NCBI GenBank assembly: GCA_002712305.1
Contig: PATE01000089.1
Span: forward strand, 10,689-23,758
Origin: Gemmatimonadota bacterium
Lineage (GTDB): Bacteria > Latescibacterota > UBA2968 > UBA8231
Direction of reading: 5' to 3'
Length of the DNA: 13,070 nt
Each line of letters begins with the position of its first letter. The first letter of the stretch is position 1. Under the pieces are notes generated by a model that was not told the origin of the DNA, searched no databases, and worked only from the letters and a program-made list of their open reading frames with translations. A program made the position numbers and the translations under genes. Positions 7,714 through 13,070 of this stretch are shown in pieces.

Positions 7714-8964
7714 TCACGACGCGGCAGCCATCGCCACGTCGAGTTCCTTCTCCTTCTTGCCTTCCTGAATCGCCGTCAGACCGCCCGTGAACACCTCAAG
7801 GTGGGCGCGTGTCTCGGTCAGTTCCTGGTCCTTGTGAGGTTCAAGGGTTTCGACGATCTCCGTCATGTCCCGACGGGCCGCCAGACAGCGCACGCCTTCG
7901 CTCAACATGGCGTCATCGAGATCGGCGATGAGCGGCTCCAACGCTGCCAATCCCTTTCGACGTGTCAACTCCGACAGGTCAACCAGGAGATTCGTCAACA
8001 GATCCAGATTCAGCGTCGATGCGGGGGCTACCCGCAACTGAGCCTGTAGCTCCTCGATTGACGCTCCCGTCGGTTCGATGACCACGTCAAAGTCCACTCG
8101 ATAGACGGCGACGAGCTTGTGCGCCACGATCCTCGGATTGTCCCTACCGCAGATGGCGACGATACCTTCGAGAATCACCAACTGTCGATTCTCGAAGTGC
8201 TGAAGTATCGCTCGGATCCGGGTCTTCAGCAGGTCTTCCAACAACCGGGGTTCGGCGCCATCGACGGCGAGTCGCAGGGCTTCCTGAACGAACACATCAC
8301 CAGCCACCTTGGCCGCGACTTCCAGGGACATGATGCCATTCTCTCGGGCTCGCCGAGAGAGACCGTATATGAAATCGTGGATCTCCTGCAATTTCAGTTC
8401 TGCAAGCGGGCGCTTGATTACCCCGGCGATCGCCGGTTCGAGATCGACCTCTTCGGGGGGCTCATAGGGCGGCGTCTCGTTCCCGAGAGGCCAGCCGATC
8501 ACGTCATCGCGCCCGAGAAGGCGGACCTGTGCGAGGATTCGCTCCTGAACCTCGAGGATTTCTTCCTCCGGCATGGGCCCAAGGAAGACCATCTCCTCTG
8601 TGATGAACCGCCGGACCCGCGCCGACATAACGTTGAGCATGCGTCGTTTGACGTCGTCGGAGGCCAGCTTGAGGGCGATGACGAGATCTTTCTGGTGGGT
8701 CTCGCGCAGCAGGCGCCGAGTGTCCTCATCGGACAGGGCAGAAAGCTGCTCAAACTCGAGTTCTGCGGCGGCGGCCAGGGCCGGCCATTCGCGGTATCCG
8801 TATTCGCGAGCCAGAACGTGCTGCACCTCCATCAACGTGACATCGTCGACGGTCGAATCCTCGCTCAAGCGCGGGAGGCCCTCGCGGATCTGTTCAGTGG
8901 TGGCGGGGTCGCCGTCCTGCAGTGCCCGGTGGAACTGCTTGGCCTCCTGCTTGAGGTGGCGCAA
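7714..8964 (-). CDS. Soluble fusion: ankyrin-associated N-domain, FliG C-terminal-like domain, two MotA cytoplasmic-like repeats
   Basis: A 416-residue reading with no signal peptide or membrane helix. Residues 1-70 match the N-terminal domain often found before ankyrin repeats (LKQEAKQ opening, LAREYGYREWPAL end). Residues 77-157 match the FliG C-terminal torque domain without gaps, as I recall the E. coli sequence: Lys99, Arg116, Glu123 and Glu124 fall at K264, R281, D288 and D289; R297 is lost (Pro132). Residues 193-285 resemble the MotA cytoplasmic region (ENGIMSLE, VDGAEPRLLEDLLKTRI, LEGIVAI, DNPRIVAHKL) without its four membrane helices. Residues 322-402 repeat it more weakly (RKGLAALE). 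MotA R90 and E98 equivalents are Arg207/Glu215 and Arg335/Glu343. TTG 8964 is only the last in-frame start-like codon; family-like sequence (LPHRPSL) continues upstream, so the true start is probably near 8997. Function unknown; a scaffold or signalling role is a guess. Confidence 0.8.
   Translation of the reverse strand: MRHLKQEAKQFHRALQDGDPATTEQIREGLPRLSEDSTVDDVTLMEVQHVLAREYGYREWPALAAAAELEFEQLSALSDEDTRRLLRETHQKDLVIALKLASDDVKRRMLNVMSARVRRFITEEMVFLGPMPEEEILEVQERILAQVRLLGRDDVIGWPLGNETPPYEPPEEVDLEPAIAGVIKRPLAELKLQEIHDFIYGLSRRARENGIMSLEVAAKVAGDVFVQEALRLAVDGAEPRLLEDLLKTRIRAILQHFENRQLVILEGIVAICGRDNPRIVAHKLVAVYRVDFDVVIEPTGASIEELQAQLRVAPASTLNLDLLTNLLVDLSELTRRKGLAALEPLIADLDDAMLSEGVRCLAARRDMTEIVETLEPHKDQELTETRAHLEVFTGGLTAIQEGKKEKELDVAMAAAS
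7759..8001 (-). other. MotA cytoplasmic-like repeat B within the 7714-8964 gene
   Basis: Encodes residues 322-402. It can be laid over repeat A: an LLVDLSELTRRKGLAALE opening with Arg335 and Glu343 eight apart, then a helix ending in DMTEIVETLE and a GGLTAIQEG block like the MotA C-terminal EGILSIQ-type motif. It is more diverged than repeat A, which implies an old internal duplication. Confidence 0.6.
8110..8388 (-). other. MotA cytoplasmic-like repeat A within the 7714-8964 gene
   Basis: Encodes residues 193-285. The RENGIMSLE block keeps the Arg and Glu, eight apart, of MotA R90 and E98. It also has the MotA-like LRLAVDGAEP and C-terminal EGIVAI and DNPRIV blocks, directly joined where MotA would have two membrane helices. 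Confidence 0.75.
8494..8736 (-). other. FliG C-terminal-like domain within the 7714-8964 gene
   Basis: Encodes residues 77-157. It aligns to the FliG torque-helix domain through ALK, NVMSAR, an acidic pair and LGP, all at identical spacing to E. coli FliG as I recall it. FliG normally forms the flagellar switch ring and contacts MotA; here it is embedded in a non-flagellar context. Confidence 0.75.
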
Positions 8965-9061
8965 AGACGGCCGATGCGGAAGATCGCGTGTGGAATTAGA
9001 GTCCCCTCTTTCGTGGTGCCCGATGTCCGCTGCATCAAGGGCAGAAAGAAGGTGACAATTG

Positions 9062-9102
9062 GGTACTGCAGTGGAGGCGGCCTGTGGCCTTTCCGCGGAC
9101 GT
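9062..9102 (-). promoter_or_regulatory. Upstream block shared with the ankyrin gene, copy 1
   Basis: Lies 98-138 nt upstream of TTG 8964. On the + strand it reads GGTACTGCAGTG, a 19-nt gap, then CCGCGGACGT. The first part matches copy 2 (11708-11752) at 10 of 12 bases and the last part at 10 of 10. Both copies sit at similar distances upstream of - strand genes that share an N-terminal domain. It may be a common promoter or operator, or a trace of gene duplication. No clear -35/-10 pair is visible in it. Confidence 0.35.
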
Positions 9103-9153
9103 AGAGGCGCCCTCCCGCGCCGTGATCCTAATGTAGTCCGCCTTCGCGCAGAA

Positions 9154-10158
9154 TCAACCTACTCGATACTTCTCGACGACCTCCATGTTGAGCGTGACAC
9201 CAAGACCCGGCCCTTCGGGAACCATGAAGTGTCCATCCTTCAACCCCAACCCCTCCTGCAGGACATCAGTCACACGCACAAAAGGCAACTCGTCACAGGG
9301 CAGTGTCGCATTCGGGATCGTGGACTGCAGATGGACAGAGTACGCCGCCTTCACACCCATACACAGCCCGCCGAGCTGCACCCAGCATGGCACATCCGCT
9401 GCCGCCGCCACTGCGGCGGCGTCCCGGATTTCCAGGGCCGATCCACTCAGATTCACATAGTCGATGCACTCCATCTTGAGCGCATTCACCACCATCGTCG
9501 AAGACTGAGCATGAAGAGCGATGGGGATGAAGGTCTTTTCACGCAGCAGTCGAAACCACTCGTAGTGCGTCTTGAGCACGGGATTCTCGAAATTGTGCAC
9601 CGTGCCGAAGTGCTCCAATTTGTGCGCCAGTCTGGCGGCAACATGCACCTCACCGAACTTCTGGTTTGGGTCCAGGCCAACCGAGTAGTCCGAACCGACC
9701 GCTTCCTTCATAAGTCGGACGGTCTCGACCACATTCCACGGACGTGCCTTCAGCTTGTGATTGGTGAAACCGAGACGGGCCCCCACCTCTGCCTCGGCGG
9801 CGGTTTCCTCTGGTTCCATCGGCCGTGACCAGTATGACACGGGCACGCGGTCTCGCACCTGCTTGCCGAAGAACCGGTGCAGGGGCAGACCTGCCGCCTG
9901 ACCGGCGATGTCGAGCAGGGCACACTCGAAGGGGTCCTCTTCTGTGAAAGGATCGATCGACAGTGGATCGCTGCCGATCAGACGCTGCTTCGCTTCCTCG
10001 AAGTCGGGCGGAAAACCGTGAGCCTCGCCGAGACCGATGAGACCTTCGTCGGTGATCACCCGACAGAGGGTCAGGTCGAAGATCTTCGGCATGTACTTCG
10101 CAATGGCGGGAATCGGCGGGATATCAACCTGGAACAGCTCAATCTCTTGAATCTTCAT
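9154..10158 (-). CDS. Enolase-superfamily enzyme, mandelate racemase/muconate lactonizing type
   Basis: A 334-residue protein. The capping domain begins MKIQEIELFQVDIPP. The barrel has a KxK motif (Lys135, Lys137) on strand 2, Asp163 and Asn165 (LDPNQ) on strand 3, and Glu191 (FENP) on strand 4. The closing block is PEGPGLGV (314-321). On strand 5, where a Glu or Asp usually supplies the third magnesium ligand, the sequence is IALHAQSS (213-220), with His216 instead. The family abstracts the alpha-proton of a carboxylate to racemise, dehydrate or cycloisomerise sugar acids and related compounds; the substrate is unknown. The start is ATG 10156-10158, with GGGAG at 10166-10170 seven nt upstream. 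Codons further 5' lack homology. It lies 71 nt downstream of the ankyrin gene on the same strand. Confidence 0.88.
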   Translation of the reverse strand: MKIQEIELFQVDIPPIPAIAKYMPKIFDLTLCRVITDEGLIGLGEAHGFPPDFEEAKQRLIGSDPLSIDPFTEEDPFECALLDIAGQAAGLPLHRFFGKQVRDRVPVSYWSRPMEPEETAAEAEVGARLGFTNHKLKARPWNVVETVRLMKEAVGSDYSVGLDPNQKFGEVHVAARLAHKLEHFGTVHNFENPVLKTHYEWFRLLREKTFIPIALHAQSSTMVVNALKMECIDYVNLSGSALEIRDAAAVAAAADVPCWVQLGGLCMGVKAAYSVHLQSTIPNATLPCDELPFVRVTDVLQEGLGLKDGHFMVPEGPGLGVTLNMEVVEKYRVG

Positions 10159-10229
10159 GAATGGTCTCCCGGATGATCGGATGCCTTGGGGTGAAGACCG
10201 GCGAGCCGTCGTGGCCCACCGGCTACGGA

Positions 10230-11622
10230 TCAGGGTTCGTGGGACTCCATCAGGGCAGCGATCTGGTCGAGGCCCCCGTGGCGCGCCCAACTTGTGGCCG
10301 GCGCGTTGTGCATGGCATCTGGCACGGTTGGATCACCGCCGTGGGCGAGGACCCATTCGACGATGGGCAGACGCTCCTGCTCCACGTCGGTCTTGTCCCG
10401 CGTTTCACCGAAGGAGGGCCCTGCCCGCCGGTGCAGGACGGTGGAATCGACATCGGTTCCGCGGACGAGCGCGTCTGCCCGGGCTCCATGTGCCAGCAAC
10501 CACTCTGCCGCTTCGAGTCGACCATGCGGCAAGCGTATAGAAGAGCCTGGCCCAGCACCACGTCGTCGGTTCGTTCGGCACGCACACTCGGCTCCCCACG
10601 GGCGACGACCGACCGCGTGTAGGGATCGGCGAGCCCCTGGTCGGGCAGCAGACCGGCGGGACCTACGAAGGTCTCCATCACATCGATACGACCGAGCCCC
10701 GCTGCGAATCGCAGATCGAGGCGCGCGCCTGCGTTGGCGAGCACTTCGCAGCACTCGGTGAAGCCGAAGAGCATCGGATAGGCGAGCATCACACCGGGCG
10801 CGGGGGCTTCGCTGTCGACGCCACCGGCGATCAGCGACTCGACGACGCGTGGACAGTTAAAACTGACAGCACCCTCCAACGGCTGCCCGTCGAGGTTGGG
10901 ATCAGCGCCGGCGGCAAGCAGATCGGCGGCGATCTCTCCCTCGTTGCCCTTGCGGTTGGTGCCGTTGAATACCGCCTCAGACACATCGAACAAGGGAATC
11001 GAGTCGTTCGGGGTACCGGGACTATCCCCTGCCCAATTCGGCTCGAAGCCGGCAACCCAGCGAGGATTCGCCACCTCGGGTGTCTTGGCCAGACATCGAG
11101 CGCACTGTGTCATGTTCGCCCTCACGTATCGCGACAATCAGATCTCTCACCATCGGATCGAGACGGACATAGCTCTCATACTTGCTCCACAGCGCGTAAC
11201 CTTCGCTGTTGGCGATCACAAGCCGCGCGTCGGGTGCGGACAGTTCGGTGTCACCATCGCTATAGTCGACAAACCGCTTTCGGTCGTGAACCGGTTCGAG
11301 CAGTCGCTTCCGCCCCGCCGTGTCTGCTCCGGCAAACTGTTTCCTGAGGTCATCGACACGTGCTTCGACGGATTCGATCTCCTGGACGGAGCGCTGCAGC
11401 TGGGGCCAGCTGCTAAACTGATAGGCGCGAGCTCAGGGCGAGTTGTACGTCGGAGAGTGAGGCGTCGACCGCGTCGTCGGGCGATGTGCCTGAATACTTG
11501 GGATGGTGCTCAACGAGCAGACCGAGAGCTGACGAATCGCCCTTGCCGCAGGCCTTGTGTAGATCCTTGGCCTGCTTGCGCAACTGTTCGTAGTTGGGAT
11601 GGAACGGGATCGAAAACGACAT
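10230..11622 (-). pseudogene. Ankyrin-repeat protein with N-terminal ankyrin-associated domain, broken by three frameshifts
   Basis: A perfect AAGGAGG (11631-11637) precedes ATG 11620-11622, so the start is firm. The protein then jumps frame three times. The first segment ends DVQLAL near 11437. Skipping one A continues it as ARAYQFSSWPQL, the expected end of the N-domain. That frame runs to VRSM near 11092, after which family-like sequence resumes as LAKTPEVANPRWV in another frame. The third break is near 10527, where LLYACR should join HGRLEAAEWLLAHG and one C appears missing. Ankyrin-like helical pairs (AADLLAAGADPNL, WVLAHGGDPTVPDA) lie in the second half. The restored product would be about 460 residues. 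No segment is a full protein alone. It is either a decayed gene or one hit by indel errors. Ankyrin proteins mediate protein contacts; no partner is evident. Confidence 0.75.
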
Positions 11623-11690
11623 GGCACAACCCTCCTTCGAGATCGTGCCCGGCGTCCGCGCTTTCGGGCGAAGGAAAGTTGTCGATGTGA

Positions 11691-11708
11691 CGGCGTCGTC
11701 AGACGCCG
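11691..11708. other. 7-bp stem, 4-nt loop hairpin in the divergent region
   Basis: CGGCGTC (11691-11697) pairs with GACGCCG (11702-11708) around GTCA. It lies in the 5' leader side of the ankyrin gene, about 70 nt upstream of its start, next to the shared upstream block. It may act in the leader RNA or as an operator half-site pair. Function is not shown. Confidence 0.35.
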
Positions 11709-11752
11709 GTGCTACAGTGAGCGGAGGTGGGCTCAACCCTGCCCGCGGACGT
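11708..11752 (-). promoter_or_regulatory. Upstream block shared with the FliG/MotA-like gene, copy 2
   Basis: Lies 86-130 nt upstream of the ankyrin gene start. On the + strand it reads GGTGCTACAGTG, a 23-nt gap, then CCGCGGACGT. It corresponds to copy 1 at 9062-9102 with a 4-nt longer spacer. On the - strand a TTGAGC (11731-11736) could be a -35 element, but no good -10 follows. Confidence 0.35.
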
Positions 11753-11820
11753 GGGCGCTTCCTTCCAAGCGCAGCGCAACGATAGCAACGCTTCAGGACG
11801 GCCACAAGATGAATCTGCTC

Positions 11821-11849
11821 GAGACAGCGCTCGGACGAGGAGTTATACT
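11821..11849 (+). promoter_or_regulatory. Candidate sigma70-type promoter for the beta-propeller gene
   Basis: GAGACA (11821-11826, 4 of 6 to consensus) and TATACT (11844-11849, 5 of 6) are separated by 17 nt, in an otherwise GC-rich region. The start of transcription would be near 11856, giving a leader of about 38 nt that contains the GGAAAGGAG ribosome site at 11877-11885. Prediction only. Confidence 0.4.
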
Positions 11850-11893
11850 TCTCGGTCCTTGAACCGACAACAATGTGGAAAGGAGCAGCAAAC

Positions 11894-13070
11894 ATGGGTG
11901 GTGTGTTCTTCGATCTGGGTCGACCGGTCATCGGCGGTTGGATGGGGGGTGGTTGGACGACGCACGACGACGTACGCGGTATCGACATCATCTGGGGAGG
12001 TGAATTCGGCCAGGAAGGCTCCATCCTTTTTGGCGCTGACGTCGACACGGGTCAGATCGTCGAACGGCACTGGATTCCCGGAAGGGAATTCACGTGCAAT
12101 GTCGACCCACGGAATGGCACGCTCTACGTCCACACATATCACGGCTTATACGAATACGGTCACGTCCTGCAGTCCTGGACACCCAGAGATGGCATGCGTC
12201 ACCATGGTTTCCCGTCACTGAGCCACCAACGCTTCTATCACGGCTGCATGGGCCCGGATGGCATTCTGTGGATCGGCACTCATCCCGGTTCACACTTGGT
12301 GAGCTTCGACGTCGAGACCGACACCTGGACCGATCACGGTGTCCAGGCGCCCGAGCCACACTTGCCGAACCAGCAGATCTGGTGCAACCCCCAGTATGTG
12401 GCGGATAATGGCGAGGTTGTCTGCAATATCCAGCGTGATCCTTCCGGACGCGTGGCCTACAACCCGTCGACGGGTACGACGCGCGTCCTCTACACCGTCG
12501 GTGATCCCGAGTATGGAAGTGAGGCTCACGCCAAAGGCGAAGATGATCCGCCTCGAGCCGAACTGGCAGTGGAGGTCACACGCAAGATCAAGGGTCGATT
12601 CCGCCAGGAGGGCTGTGTGTACACGGTGGACGGCGAGGAGCGGCCGATCGCGTACGAACCAACGGTGGCGACGGACATCTGTGGCCTGCATCGCGGTCCC
12701 AACGGAGACATCTACGGCGCAACCATCATCTCCATGCACATCTTCCGTTATGATCCGGTAGAGCGTTATCTGCAGGACCTCGGAAAAGTCGGTTGGGGTG
12801 GCGGCGAGATCTACGACGTGATCGCCTGCGGCGAGAAGGTGTATATGGGGAGTTATGGCGGCGGCATCTTCGCAGCATACGACCCGACCAAGTCATGGAA
12901 TCCGATGCCGGAACACGAGGGGAGGCACGCCGATGCCAACCCAATAAGCTTCGGGCCCCTCGGCGACACGATGAATCGACCCTTTGAGTACACCGTGGGA
13001 CCAGACATGCGGATCTATATCGGATGTCGAGCGAACTATCACGTATCCGGCGGCGGCCTTGCGGTTTTCG
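11894..13070 (+). CDS. Beta-propeller protein, 3'-truncated by the window edge
   Basis: The frame from ATG 11894 has no stop through the right edge, giving 392 visible residues. GGAAAGGAG (11877-11885) is eight nt upstream and fixes the start. The sequence has repeated blade-like units with a GPDGxxWIG or GPNGxIYG strand and a following FDxxTxxW-type strand. Examples are 120-145 (GPDGILWIG), 268-288 (GPNGDIYG, FRYDP), 310-337 (VYMGSYGGGIFAAYDP, SWNP) and 369-392 (GPDMRIYIG, GGGLAVF). This fits a six- to eight-bladed propeller of the SMP-30, two-component-regulator-propeller or Kelch-like kind. It has no signal peptide, so it is probably cytosolic. It may be a lactonase-like or sugar-binding protein; no catalytic residues can be assigned. 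It is transcribed divergently from the ankyrin gene. Confidence 0.85.
   Translation, partial: MGGVFFDLGRPVIGGWMGGGWTTHDDVRGIDIIWGGEFGQEGSILFGADVDTGQIVERHWIPGREFTCNVDPRNGTLYVHTYHGLYEYGHVLQSWTPRDGMRHHGFPSLSHQRFYHGCMGPDGILWIGTHPGSHLVSFDVETDTWTDHGVQAPEPHLPNQQIWCNPQYVADNGEVVCNIQRDPSGRVAYNPSTGTTRVLYTVGDPEYGSEAHAKGEDDPPRAELAVEVTRKIKGRFRQEGCVYTVDGEERPIAYEPTVATDICGLHRGPNGDIYGATIISMHIFRYDPVERYLQDLGKVGWGGGEIYDVIACGEKVYMGSYGGGIFAAYDPTKSWNPMPEHEGRHADANPISFGPLGDTMNRPFEYTVGPDMRIYIGCRANYHVSGGGLAVF

Noticed and set aside
8119-9828. A 569-codon open frame on the + strand
   Set aside because: It lies antisense to two well-supported - strand genes, crosses their intergenic gap, and its translation has no family-like pattern. 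Long antisense frames are common in GC-rich DNA.
10159-10290. Longer start for the enolase-superfamily gene
   Set aside because: The 44 extra residues are Arg/Pro-rich and overlap the end of the ankyrin gene; the ATG at 10158 has a good ribosome site and begins the family's first strand.
11623-12048. Upstream extension of the ankyrin gene's first segment
   Set aside because: It is antisense to the propeller gene and low-complexity; a perfect ribosome site marks the ATG at 11622.

Overview
The window is a GC-rich stretch of bacterial chromosome, dense in genes. It carries small-molecule catabolic enzymes and a few unusual regulatory or scaffold-like proteins. The enzyme mix is two phytanoyl-CoA dioxygenase (PhyH) family proteins, an amidohydrolase-2 protein, a mandelate racemase-type enolase-superfamily protein, a xylose-isomerase-like TIM barrel and a large beta-propeller. 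I associate this mix with environmental Latescibacterota- or Poribacteria-like genomes, but that is an impression, not a phylogenetic result. A TonB-like membrane anchor with its SxxxH motif points to a Gram-negative envelope. No rRNA, tRNA, CRISPR array, transposase or phage gene was seen.

Layout. (1) 3-3848, + strand: a compact likely operon of a 5'-truncated amidohydrolase, a VanX-like M15 zinc peptidase, a HemL-like class III aminotransferase and a PhyH-family dioxygenase; the spacings are 9 nt, a 4-nt ATGA overlap and 22 nt. (2) 3910-5310, + strand: a TonB-like anchor plus proline-rich linker plus LolA-like domain, split by one in-frame TAA. A 95-aa ORF starts directly after its natural stop. 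(3) 5311-5620: no convincing gene. (4) 5621-7670, + strand: a sugar-phosphate isomerase-like protein, a second PhyH dioxygenase and a VOC/glyoxalase-fold protein overlapping it by 1 nt. A perfect 10-bp stem-loop follows. (5) 7714-8964, - strand: a soluble fusion of an ankyrin-associated N-terminal domain, a FliG C-terminal-like domain and two MotA cytoplasmic-like repeats. (6) 9154-10158, - strand: an enolase-superfamily enzyme. (7) 10230-11622, - strand: an ankyrin-repeat gene with the same kind of N-terminal domain, broken by three apparent frameshifts. (8) 11623-11893: a divergent intergenic region. (9) 11894-13070, + strand: a beta-propeller protein running off the right edge.

How they fit together. 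The enzymes look like parts of oxidative breakdown or remodelling of an unidentified amino- and carboxyl-containing compound, with a peptidase, transaminase, hydroxylases, an isomerase and an acid-sugar dehydratase or racemase type. The substrate cannot be read from sequence.

The most striking item is the FliG/MotA fusion. It joins the two sides of the flagellar rotor-stator interface in one protein with no membrane helices. Both MotA-like repeats appear to keep the equivalents of MotA R90 and E98. The FliG-like part keeps charges at the positions of K264, R281, D288 and D289. No flagellar gene lies in the window. It shares its N-terminal domain type, and possibly a short upstream DNA block, with the broken ankyrin gene nearby.

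The clustering of a nonsense codon, three frameshifts and a missing start codon means either decay of these accessory genes or sequence errors. Raw reads would decide.
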